Below are positions 32,768 to 42,900 of a stretch of DNA of 64,000 nucleotides, piece by piece. The stretch is from Alentia gelatinosa. Lineage: Eukaryota > Annelida > Polychaeta > Phyllodocida > Polynoidae. Numbering within the stretch: position 1 is the first letter of the stretch; each line of letters starts with the position of its first letter. The notes below the pieces were generated by a model. That model made no database searches, was not told the DNA's origin, and saw only the letters and a program-made list of their open reading frames with translations. Location of the stretch: contig OX465589.1 of NCBI GenBank assembly GCA_950022655.1, forward strand, positions 24,047,626 to 24,111,625, given 5' to 3'. A program made the translations under genes and the position numbers.

Positions 32768-34005
32768 TTAACTCGAATTATAAGGTGCACCTTCAGTTTC
32801 TGTAATGATCACTTTATACTATCATTACTATGTATCAGATATATGGTGTGGATGCACATCTTACATCTTTACCAAAGAAGTAAACAAGGATTGACAGTAT
32901 GAAAAGCTGGTCTTCGATATAAACCAGAGGTGCATGACTATATAATGTCAGGAAGGGATAAGTGGATCCTCGACTGCTATAAAGTTAATTTCGTGGTCAG
33001 ATCTGCGATGCGCTTCTCTCGTACTAAGAGTACTGCGACATGACAACCTGGTGTGCTTCTTACTCTGAGCAGTCTCACAGATTCCCGGCACGGGGGTGGG
33101 CGCCATGTTGCGATCCTGGTCACGGCACCAGGAGGTCAGTGCCGCCTACGGAGGATTCGTCTCACAGACGTGATCCCTTAACCTAATATTGAGACGCAGA
33201 AAATCTCTGCCCTGTCTGCTTGTCGCGGATACCAAGTGAGTAGACGATATGGTGAGCTGTAGGCGTGTCCAGTCAGCAGTGTTAAAAAGTCACATTCCTC
33301 CCTTGAACTTAGTTTTCAAAGTTAAGAGAATTGTAAAAAGTCAGTTAGAATTTACTGTTAATGTCCACGTCTTCTGAGGTGTTTTTGTGTTGAGGCTATG
33401 ATCCTGCTCCACATATATCTATGCCCAGGTCTTTATTAATTCAAGATCAAGAGCGGGATTTGGAAATGACATAAAGATCCGGATTAAGAGTGCCGGGGAT
33501 TTAGCTTCCTCTATTTTTAGTCATTCTTAGTAGATTCTGATCTCAGCTGAGAGTTAAAATGTCCTTTTTGTTACTTTACCTTATTTTTTCCTCGGATTTA
33601 CATTGATCTCAAGAATAACCCTTGGGACGTGAAAAGAACTTCTGGAAATCCGGACAAGTTCCATGCATGTAAGATGTAGATGGAGGTGAATCAATATGAA
33701 CTAAAGTGTATACGGTCATCATTCTCAATCCTTATAATCATCTGTATTGAACTTTGCCGTTTCTATGTTATCAGAATAGACATCAATTCAATTTTGTGCT
33801 CTAGGCTAGTGTGGATCAATCATGGGGTTTTTATATGCTAATTTACTGGAACGTAAATTTCAATAATTATTCGCATATTTTCAGTGGTATAATTGCATTA
33901 TGTTCACTTCTTTAACTCCCTCTATTTCATTGTCTCCACTCTTTTAAAAAATAGAAACCTCCCACCATGATTAAAGGAGTACCATGGAACGACAATTTGA
34001 CCAAA
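32768..34005. other. Intergenic, with a second tRNA-His-type primer-site match
   Basis: No gene is recognised. At 33112-33130 the minus strand carries the same 19 bases as the gypsy primer site (25307-25325). The surrounding bases differ from the gypsy leader, so this may be a remnant of another His-primed LTR element in reverse orientation. Confidence 0.45.
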
Positions 34006-34016
34006 GGGGTGTTAGT

Positions 34017-34447
34017 TTGGTTTGTTTGTTGGTTTGTTGGTTTGATTTAACGTCCAGTTAACCATTGCAGGTTCTCACCAGACTTTCTCAAGGTTCATTT
34101 ACACCACAAGGGTGGTGATCGAATCTATGTGATGAATTCAGGTAAAAATCTCACCCCTACACATTTACCGAGGTGAGAGTTCTTTTACTTCCCACACCAC
34201 ATAGACATGGTATGAGAAGGATTGGCCTTTGATATAGCAGTAAATCTACCACTGCTGGGGGTGAAGGAGAGAAGTGGCTGCAGTGGGACTGAATCAACAA
34301 AGTCCAGTGCTCTTTACCACTGAGCTAACTCCCTACTCCGGTCGCTTTTGTTGTGCTTGCATGCAAGCATATCCGGTCTGCACCACGAGGACGCGAGGCG
34401 ACCAAGAGGGTGAACAGATTGATAATTGCTGTCCACCCCAGCAGACC
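34017..34447 (-). mobile_element. tRNA-derived SINE, copy 3
   Basis: The insertion is flanked by an 11-bp perfect direct repeat (GGGGTGTTAGT at 34006-34016 and 34448-34458). It has an intact A-box-like TTAGCTCAGTGGTAAAGAGC on the minus strand, the common body and the tail GGACGTTAAATCAAAC with CAAAC repeats. It includes the roughly 80-base 5' segment missing from copy 2. Confidence 0.88.
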
Positions 34448-34458
34448 GGGGTGTTAGT

Positions 34459-37400
34459 AAATCTAAATGATCCTCAATGGGATTGCATCATCAGTTTCTG
34501 ACCCGTACTACACAATCATGTCCAACTTTTTCCCAATTAATAGATGATAGAATGACAATCCCACGACAACTCTTTGACAGGCAATAGCTGCACTTCCTTA
34601 GTCCCTATTCTTCCTTCAAAGCTGTGAATTTTTTAAACTCCAAAATGAATGTAATCGCAACCTTTCACTTTATTGCAGTATGTATGGGATACTTCCAATC
34701 TCATTTAAAGTTTCTTCCATCTACAGCACCCCACACGTCTACACTGATGAGATCGGCATCCTGATCGCCTTAAATGCAGATCTAGTATACAGTCTACGCT
34801 GACAATCCAGGGATATAGCCAATAGTCGTGAGACATAAGTCAATGTTCTGTGAGGGATTAACCCTACATTGTCTTTCTATGTCAATCCATCATCTGTAGA
34901 GTCATCCTGTTTGTGTTAGCCCCCCAGCGTTGATTATCTAGTTATAGGACTTTTCAAAAGTCACCCAACTTTGTGACTCTGTCTTTTAAGTCAGTAGTAC
35001 CATATTACAAAGTTTCTAAATAAAGATGTAGATTTGAATTACTTTTAGTCTTTTTCATTATTGGATTTGCAGCCTCTAGTAGTTTCGTGTTCTCCAGAAA
35101 TCTGTGAGTCAAACAGTGGAGTTTTTGAGGGAATGGAGAGGCAAATTTCCCAAAGGTATCATAAAAAAGGAAAATTTTGATTGATGGATGAATGAGATGA
35201 TTGTGCAAGGTTCATTTTGTTTTTAAAATTGTATAATACTTGATTGCAACTACAAATTAGAATGCATTTTGGGCACTTTTTATATATTCTTAGATATTAA
35301 AACAGATGGTGAACGTTATTCAACACTTTCTCTTTCGACATTTTCATTTTCATAGCACATTCACCGCTCGAGCGTTCTTTCAGGTCGCATTATTAGTCTA
35401 CAGCGATTATTGAACCTTTTACTAGGACAAAGTTACACAAAACGTACATTTACATAATAATATTCATATTACTTGACAATACAATATAATGTAATGTCTA
35501 TATACTTGTACAAATGTACTAGTATCTGATATATATTCTTGCATCTGATTTTAATCAAGCTTGTTATGTTCAATATTCATGTTATCATTATATTTGCTTA
35601 TAAGTGTTGCATTTATCTTCTCTTACTATGTAAGAAATATACAACAGCCTGATCATTTGACTCGTGAGTAGGTTTGCATATCTCAGTTGCAAGAAAATAT
35701 TTCTTCATTACATTCTCATTGTTTTCCCTAGACGGGTTGGTTTGTACTCCTGTGCGTAGATGATTCCAGAGAAACATGCCTCTGTATAAAGACTACTTCT
35801 GTTCTTTCAAATTTAGGACGCTTCATTCTTATAGTAATTTTCTTACTCATCCTGGTACTATTTCTTATACGCTCTTATCTTCAATGAAATACAGCTATTA
35901 CATAACGGCTCTCGATTTAGCGGTGTATGGAACGGATGGTCATATCCCAGAGAACGCCACTTAGAAAAAGGAAAGTATCAGAAACTAGATCCATCTTAGA
36001 TTGGCCCAAGAGTGCTCTCAGAATGCAATGAGCGGATACCGGAAGTGACTCGCCGTGTCGCCGCAAAACGCAGGTCCCGTATAGTTCCATAAAAAATAGA
36101 ATGATAGAGGATATTATCTACCGGCGACAGGCTTCCGGTGCCTGAGCAGATTACCCAGCGTCCCCTGCGGGTTGACGGAAACGCCTCGCGGGACGCTCGT
36201 GCAGCTTTCTGTAAGCTGGGGTTTTGGAAAAGCTGGAATGCCAATGAATGAAGAGGAGCGGTGGGAAGGTAAAAAATCGGTTTGGTCACTAACGGAGTGG
36301 CGTCCGAACGTCTACTCCTTTTGCAGACGACATGAGCTGACAATGACTTAAGACTTCCTTCCCGCCAGTAGACTGTTAGTATTGTGAGTGAAATTTTCCA
36401 CAAGAGTTACTTCAATATGGTCCGGACTGTAAAGATAGTTCCGATCTGCGATTTGCGGGTGCGAGTGCGGTGTTGTCGTACTTATTGTGCATCAACGTCA
36501 AATCAATGTCACGAGGCGTTGGAAGACGATGGCTTCCGGTTTGTGTGACCCTCGTTTTCGTTACAGACCAGCGCAATTATTCTCAATTGATGGTAGATAA
36601 CACGCAATGCGGAGAGAGTCAATAATTGATGTCAGTATCGACCATTGTAGTTCATCTCCGATTTCTAGTTTTTTTCTCTTTATGGCAATTGTGTGGAAGA
36701 GCTATTGTAATGTAGAATAGAATTGATATTAAATCAAAAAGACATGTACAAACACATATACATGCATATGCGTACATGTACATATATCATCAAAAATATC
36801 GCAGAGCTATCCTTTGGCTGTTAATTCAAATAAATGAATAGAATTAAAAACATATTGATGGTCCTCCTTATGTGAAATTAAAGGTTATGTATTCTATTCG
36901 ATGATTGGTCCACATTTGTATCTTAAAGCGGTCATAATAGAGTCACTCCGGTTTCTTCAAAGTTCAAGAAATGAAACCAATTAATGATAATTGTTTGAAT
37001 ACAGAATGACCGCAGTAAAATCTCTAGTTGATGAATTCTGTTGTGCGGTGACCTGCTTGTTTTTACTTTACAGATTCTCAAGATTGTTACTATAGTTTGT
37101 TCTTAATAAAAAATAATTGATTTTTTTAATTGTCTTTGTCTGATACAATACCATTATTTCAGATCCATCTACGCAGCAGTACTTGTTAAACGTCAGCGTA
37201 CTTCATTCACGTCACAACAATAGTAAACACTTATAACTCTCATTGGTAACAACAAAAGAGGCCACTTTTTTAAAACTCTAACCATGTCGATGTTAAATGT
37301 GGTCAAATAAGAGCGTTGGGTGTCATTTTTATGGGACCAATTACGCGTTGATGAGCTCAATCAGGGTGACCGTCTTTTGATGTTAATTAAGCCCGTCACA

Positions 37401-38098
37401 AAGACGCGACAGGGTCATTAAGAACATAATGTTGGCGTCAGTGAAAAGGCCAGGTTTCTAGGTTTTTCACCGAGTGATAAGTGACTTTATTACCAGGCTC
37501 CTCTGGGAGTGTCTAAGGAAAGAATCAGGATTCACATGGGAAAAGTTGTAACGAGAGGGGATTGGCTGGCGAAAACAGTGTGTGGAAATCCACATGAGGT
37601 CTGCAGAAAATCAGGACCAATTACTCAGTCACATTAACAGGTTTTCCCCTAAAAGTCTCCGCTGCCGGTTAGGACCGTGAGTATTTCTTTCGTGAATAAC
37701 TGCATATGAGTCCATTCTTCATGTTTTTATCGAGCTATGATGTAGATGTCAATGTCAATATATGTGTTCTAGATATAGCTAGAGGTTCAATCTTAAATCT
37801 TCAAGATAAATCATAAAGAAAGTGTTGGCGTATAAATACAAGAATCGCATGCATCTGAGGAGAAATTTCAGAAAAAAATCTTAGAAGTACATACAGTTGG
37901 TACCAAAGAAGAATGAACCTCTCTTTAAAATCTATCTAATAAGCATACGTCCGCATACATTAAAATCAAAGAGTGTTGGTTTATGATAATCCACAATACG
38001 GGTTTGTTTTTTTAGTTGTTCCTTATTCTGGAGTACATGTACGCTACTTAGGGTGCCAAGTAGCCCTAATTTCGGTAGGCTCTAGGGCCAGTTACGAA
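34459..38098. other. Intergenic stretch, no gene recognised
   Basis: AT-rich sequence. Open frames such as 35776-35964 and 35996-36403 (minus) show no family motif and no coding bias that I can support. Alternating ACATGTACAT-type motifs occur around 36740-36790. Confidence 0.55.
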
Positions 38099-38215
38099 CA
38101 TTCATTAAATGATTTAAAACACAATCGGAATAAAGCTCATTAAGAGTATGTATTCTCATGTATCCCAGCGAGGAGGGTAGACATAGGATGCAGGGACTAG
38201 AGCCAGTCTAGGTTC
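38099..38215 (+). repeat. Unoccupied paralogue of the PAT-element target repeat
   Basis: 38099-38142 matches 7338-7379, and from 38142 onward it matches 17953-18045. In the unoccupied copy the two halves join directly (GCTCATT|AAGAGTATGTAT). Matches include TTCATTAAATGATT, ACACAATC, AGTATGTAT, CGAGG.GGGTAG and CAGGGACT.GAGCCAGTCTA. The repeat family itself is not identified. Confidence 0.75.
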
Positions 38216-38239
38216 TGCAAAATCTGTCGTTTGAATTTA

Positions 38240-38530
38240 CCTTAGTCCAAACTGCCTATCTATCCACCAACCTGTCCATCCACCGACCTACCGGTACCTA
38301 GCCACACACATAACTACCCACTGACCTGCCTAGCCATGAACCTGCCCGTCCATCAGCATAATCACCCACCCAACCTGTTCACCCACCACCACCCTGTCGA
38401 CCAACCTGCCTGCCCATCCATCAATATACCCATCCACCAACCTGCCCACTCATCTGTCTACCTACCAATCAACCTGCAATTAGCTCCTACCACCTACAGA
38501 CATTCCTGGCCAGCACTCCCTGCAGCTTCC
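38240..38530. repeat. Degenerate CCAACCTGCCCATCCA minisatellite
   Basis: Pyrimidine-rich irregular repeats of CCATCCACCAACCTGCC type. They produce a Pro/His-rich reading frame that I do not consider a gene. Confidence 0.75.
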
Positions 38531-38536
38531 ACCTAA

Positions 38537-38738
38537 AGCCCTGTCTCCACTGTGCGATTCTAGGTAGGCCTACGTCCAGTCTCAGACTGGGCGTACCTCC
38601 GGAATCGCAACTCGGCAAAACGCACAGTGGAGACAGCAAGTTTTCCTCCAGTCTGAGACTGGGCGTACCGGTACACTCAGCCTGAGACTGGAGGTACAGG
38701 ATCGCAAGCTCCCCCAGTCGTACAGTGGAGACAGGCCT
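38537..38738. mobile_element. MITE, PIF/Harbinger-like (TAA target site)
   Basis: This is a 202-bp element. Its 21-bp terminal inverted repeats (left AGCCCTGTCTCCACTGTG..., right in reverse complement AGGCCTGTCTCCACTGTA...) differ at two positions. TAA flanks both sides (38534-38536, 38739-38741). Near-palindromic CCAGTCTCAGACTGG occurs three times in variants. The internal string CGGCAAAACGCAC links it to 32375-32767. It is noncoding. Confidence 0.75.
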
Positions 38739-38741
38739 TAA

Positions 38742-40166
38742 GCCTCAGCACATCATCCCCGGAACTTAATCCGAGGAGTCGGCCCCGTTTCCAGCTATGA
38801 CCAACACAGAGTCTTATCCTATATGTGTTACCATGACCTCTATGGCATATAAGTACTGCCAAGGTCCCTTGAGATAAACTTGCAGCGACTTATGGCACCG
38901 AATCCGGGTAATATGTGGCTTCATGTTGAGAAACCTGAAACCTTAACAAAAGCTGCTCAGATGGGTTCTAAGTATCATCCTAACACTCCGGCCAAGGTTA
39001 CAAGGTCATGAAGAACTTCGTACTCGTTCTTAAACAGCCTCTGGAAGACATTATGAGCAAGCAATGAAGAAAATGTTATCAATCGATAAATCCCATTGTT
39101 TGGTGAATTTCTTTTTAAAAAGAAGTCAGCTACAACATGAAGGTATATCAAGACTGTCTCAACGACTTTCCAATTTTCTATCTATAAAATGGGGGAGTGT
39201 GCTTTTTATTCGCTGTTTAAAGATACAGAATGTTTTATATTCACAGAACTCACAGCAGTCATGGCTTATCCCTTTTCACTCGTATTTCGATAATACGTAT
39301 TATTATGATTGTGGGAGTTCTTCCCATAAAATGAAAATTGAAAGAGATTAAAGAGTAGACAGAGTTAGTTCATGAGAATAGACCAAGACCAAATAGTAGA
39401 TCCACACACTGGACGACTTAAAGTAACGCAGCAGGATGTTATCGATGTGTACACATGGCAATCAGAGTGAGATGAAGTTATCATCCCCGATGGAGGCAGA
39501 ATAGGCATAAATACCAATCTGTCTGCCCAAGAAATGAAAGCAGGAATTAGCTTTATCCATATTCTCACATATTAAAACCTCGTTGTAAACAGCTGGCGAA
39601 CTTTCCCAAGTGTATCAAGTATGCCTTTTAGAGGTAGTAATTGAGGAGTTCTTCAACTTCAGGTCTCGTTGATGAGAAGCGCCCTAAAAGAGAGTTATTG
39701 ATGTTTAATATAAAAGGAAATAATATGAAGGCAGTTGAAGGCATGAAAGTCACCTACTTTTCATCTTAATATGCAGCACTTTTTGTATATCTCCATTCAG
39801 TTATATTTGTTTGTTGTCCATCCTCATGGACTCAGGGGCATCACTAGACTTTTCTCACGGCCAAGTACATAGATAGTAATATTTTGTACGCTTGTTCTAT
39901 TAGCCTCAGCAGACTGTCTACTAGAACGGATAGATCTGTTGGCTGACAAAAGATCTTCGTGGTTTCTACTTTTTTTTATCATGATTAAAGCTGTTGTGGT
40001 TTCTAATTCAAGAAAAAATTATTGCACATATATACCCCATGATAAGTCTACATTTACGACTACACTGCACTGCCTATTTCTCCAAATATATTCTGGGAAC
40101 CTCTCTGAGATGCATTGTGAAATTAAAAAAATATTGCAGTTTGTGGTGGCTCTTACCCTAAATTGA
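38742..40166. other. Intergenic, no gene recognised
   Basis: No motif-bearing frame. It ends at the CCAC target duplication (40167-40170) of the next element. Confidence 0.55.
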
Positions 40167-40170
40167 CCAC

Positions 40171-40423
40171 TGTAACGGTTGAATAACATGTTAGTTATGA
40201 GATTCATGTGTGTTATCATAATGACCACGTGACCTGGCAGCCCTGGCTGGGTCACGAAGAAGGCGGAGCCTAACGATAGATTGGCTAGTGTATCTCGACC
40301 AATGATATCTCTACACGTGATGTATGTAGCCCGAGGGCTAGGTTTTTAAGGCAAGGATCGTCAATAAACGACAGTATTAAGTCGCACTTTGTGTTGGTCG
40401 TCTCCATTTTCTAGACTATTACA
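40171..40423 (+). repeat. Left LTR
   Basis: The LTR begins TGTAACGG and ends CTATTACA. It contains a CCAAT string (GACCAATGAT), TTTTTAAGG and AATAAA at 40363-40368. A perfect TGTA...TACA end palindrome is shared with the right LTR. Confidence 0.92.
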
Positions 40424-40425
40424 AG

Positions 40426-40443
40426 TGGCGAGCTTGCCAGGAT
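40426..40443 (+). promoter_or_regulatory. Primer binding site, tRNA not identified
   Basis: TGGCGAGCTTGCCAGGAT starts two bases after the LTR, in the place and with the TGG start expected of a primer site. The gag start codon follows at 40445, so the whole leader is only 21 bases long. Confidence 0.6.
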
Positions 40444-40444
40444 T

Positions 40445-41656
40445 ATGGCCGGAGACGATATGACGGACCAACAGAGAGAACAGAAAAAGTTAGACCTCGC
40501 AGTTGTGGAAGCTACACGGCGAAGATTAGGAGAATTTACGAAGAACATACGGGTAGCTGATGGGTTCGATCGGGCCGCGCTACGCACCTGGATAGACTCC
40601 TTCGATACAGCCGTGGAACATGTGAATCCCGGGGAGAAGATGATATTGGAAGCAGCAGCCGCGAAATCCACGGAGGGATTGGCACGACAGCTGGTGACAA
40701 TAAAAAACACCTTCGCCGCGCGGATACCCCCTCGACCGTACACCTGGACGAACGTGAAAGAGGCACTGCTGGCCAAGTACCTGGGACCAAACGAAGTAAA
40801 AGAATTGAGAAGAAAAGTGGAAAAGGCGCAACAAGGAATGGGTGAGACGGTAAGAGAATATAGTGAACATTTTACGGAATGTGTGCATCGGGCGTATACC
40901 CCGGCTGAACAATTACTAGAACTGATGGTCGGTCAAATAAGAGACTTTTATATAGACGGATTACGGAATAGCGAGTTAAGAAAGGCGGTGGGTTTTCGCA
41001 ACCCGGTCAATGTAGAAGAGGCTGCCAAAATCGCTGTACACAACGCTCATGTCTTAAATCTAAACGAGAACACTGAATTAGAACAAGCGGCACTGCCTCC
41101 ACCGCCGCAAACGCTACTAGAAGAGTCGGCCCCCATGAAGGAAATGTCAGGGGTACTGAAATCGCTAGAAAGACAGATTCAGGCCATGGTTACGGAATTA
41201 CGGGCAAGCAACAAGGCGCGGGTGGAAGTGGTAGCCACCACGGATTCTACGACAAAAGCGACAGGAGGCAGTAGTACTACTCATTGTGAGTTAAGAGGGC
41301 CTGCCTGCTGCGGGCCACCCTCGGCAGGAGTATGTTGCAGTAGAAACAACGAACCAGGTAATACTCAAGTGTTCTATGTTGGGACGCAACGAACAAACGG
41401 CCATCAAACACGAGGTCGAGGATGTGGCCGAGGACGAGGAGGACGGGGAGGAAACAATCATTCTTCTATCCAGTGTTATGAATGCAAAGGTTATGGGCAC
41501 ATAGCGGCAAATTGTTATAATCGTACGGGGCCAGGGAACAACGCCTCCAACTATTACGATCAACCCAGCGGGGACCCTTGGAATAACTACCAGCATAACC
41601 AACAAGGCTACGGTCATGACGCTCAACCGTGCAACACCACTCATCAGGGAAACTAA
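40445..41656 (+). CDS. Gag of the errantivirus-like element
   Basis: This intact frame of 403 codons starts at the first ATG after the primer site. The capsid-like part is visible around residues 30-215 (LRTWIDSFDTAVEHV, YTWTNVKEALLAKYLGP, ETVREYSEHFTECVHRAY, DFYIDGLRNSELRKAVGF). An Arg/Gly-rich stretch follows, then a single zinc knuckle CYECKGYGHIAANC at about 41474-41515. Gag packages the RNA and forms the core. The last sense codons sit in the heptamer GGGAAAC, directly before the TAA, where protease-pol would be entered by a -1 shift. No lesion is visible. Confidence 0.88.
   Translation: MAGDDMTDQQREQKKLDLAVVEATRRRLGEFTKNIRVADGFDRAALRTWIDSFDTAVEHVNPGEKMILEAAAAKSTEGLARQLVTIKNTFAARIPPRPYTWTNVKEALLAKYLGPNEVKELRRKVEKAQQGMGETVREYSEHFTECVHRAYTPAEQLLELMVGQIRDFYIDGLRNSELRKAVGFRNPVNVEEAAKIAVHNAHVLNLNENTELEQAALPPPPQTLLEESAPMKEMSGVLKSLERQIQAMVTELRASNKARVEVVATTDSTTKATGGSSTTHCELRGPACCGPPSAGVCCSRNNEPGNTQVFYVGTQRTNGHQTRGRGCGRGRGGRGGNNHSSIQCYECKGYGHIAANCYNRTGPGNNASNYYDQPSGDPWNNYQHNQQGYGHDAQPCNTTHQGN
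41647..41653 (+). promoter_or_regulatory. GGGAAAC slippery heptamer at the gag-pro junction
   Basis: G GGA AAC lies in the correct phase for tandem slippage, the gag stop follows immediately, and the protease frame is in the -1 phase. A short GCCG/CGGC hairpin (41659-41662, 41670-41673) lies five bases downstream. The same heptamer type is known from -1 frameshifting in some retroviruses. Confidence 0.75.
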
Positions 41657-42060
41657 TAGCCGCGTCGGACGGCCGAGTCTGTGTCACGATACATCAGGGC
41701 AGTATTGCGATACACACGCTGGTCGACTCTGGCGCTTCCCGGTCATTAATCACCTCACTGTGTTGGCTAGAACTGTGTAAAGAATCAGGCCGACCAGATG
41801 TACTATTACCAGGAGTTACGCTACGATCGCTTACAGGTCACTCTTCAAACCAAAGGGGTGGCCACAATCACGCTCCTAGGAACAGACGTAACGGTACATG
41901 TATGTGATGAACTCAACCACGACATACTACTGGGAATAAATGCCATGGAATCGTTGGATTGCCGACTAAATTGTACAAACAAAACGGTGAGTCTGGCTAA
42001 CCAACACTTCTCCTATGGCTTCTGTGATGACTTAGCGGCAAATATGGCGGGAATTCATTG
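41657..42060 (+). pseudogene. Aspartic protease domain of pol
   Basis: The active site LVDSGASRSLITS is at about 41717-41755 in the -1 frame relative to gag. The second conserved block HDILLGINAME is at about 41920-41950 in a further frame, so there is a single-base frameshift within 41820-41860. Retropepsins cleave Gag-Pol; this one cannot be read through as it stands. The domain length is normal otherwise. Confidence 0.82.
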
Positions 42061-42900
42061 CGAATTAGACACGTGGAAAGTAAAATACAGTAAGGTATTT
42101 GCCTCTAACAAAGGACCCCTGAAAGCGGTAACAGAGGTACAAATGCACATTGACGTGGGGAACCAGACTCCCATCAAACAACGACCCTACAGGATTCCCT
42201 TGGCTCTAAAAGATCAGGTCAACCTTGAGATTGACAAAATGCTAAAATCCGAAGTAATCAAGCCGAGCTCAAGCCAATGGTCATCACCGTTGCTCATTGT
42301 CCCCAAACCCAACGGAGGCATACGATGTTGTGTCGACTTTCGTCAGGTCAACAACTTGTGTAAAAAAGATGCCTACCCGATACCCCATATACAAGACATC
42401 TTCGATGCGCTGTCAGGAGCCCGGACATTCTCTGTAATAGACCTGAAAAACGTCTATTATCAAATTCCCATAACACCAGAGAGCAGTGAAATAACGGCAT
42501 TTTCGGCACCAAGCGGTCTGTACGATGTCCTACGTATGCCGCAAGGTTACTGCAATAGCCCTGCAGTATAGCAAAGATATATAAACATGGCTTTGGCCCC
42601 GCTGCTCAACAAAACCTTTCTCGTATATCTAGACACTATCATCGTGTACTCCCGGGATCCGGAACAACATACGCATCATCTTGACCAAGTATTTCAATTA
42701 CTGGAAAAACACAACTTGACCGTCAACGAAAGTAAGTGCAAGTTACGAAGTTCGGAAGTGAAATTGCTGGGATACATTGTAGGACAAGATGGAATTCGAG
42801 CCGACCCCAAAAAAGTGGAAGCCATACAGGATATGGCACCACCTCAAACTGTTAAAGAAATACAACGGTTTTTGGGGCTGGCGGGATACTATCGGCAATG
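42061..42900 (+). pseudogene. Reverse transcriptase domain of pol
   Basis: The RT motifs run in order: IKQRPYRIPLALKDQVN, SSSQWSSPLLIVPKPNGG, CVDFRQVNNLCKKDAYPIP, FSVIDLKNVYYQIPI and FSAPSGLYDVLRMPQGYCNSPAV. A TAG stop at 42569-42571 interrupts the same frame, and the frame resumes at 42572. The catalytic box reads YLDT, not YLDD (about 42623-42634), so the second catalytic aspartate is replaced by Thr and the enzyme should be inactive. The thumb contains KLLGYIVGQDGI and IQRFLGLAGYYRQCIP. Sequence type is Ty3/gypsy. Confidence 0.88.

Noticed and set aside
33112..33130. A tRNA-His gene
   Set aside because: Only the 3' end and T-stem part matches. The upstream bases do not form the anticodon or D arm, so a primer-site remnant is more likely.
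35996..36403. A 135-codon minus-strand host gene
   Set aside because: There is no recognisable motif and no repeat or exon signals around it; it could be chance in a stretch of higher GC.
38336..38536. A small Pro/His-rich protein
   Set aside because: The frame is produced by a degenerate CCATCCACCAACCTGCC repeat without stops; it has no start context or domain.
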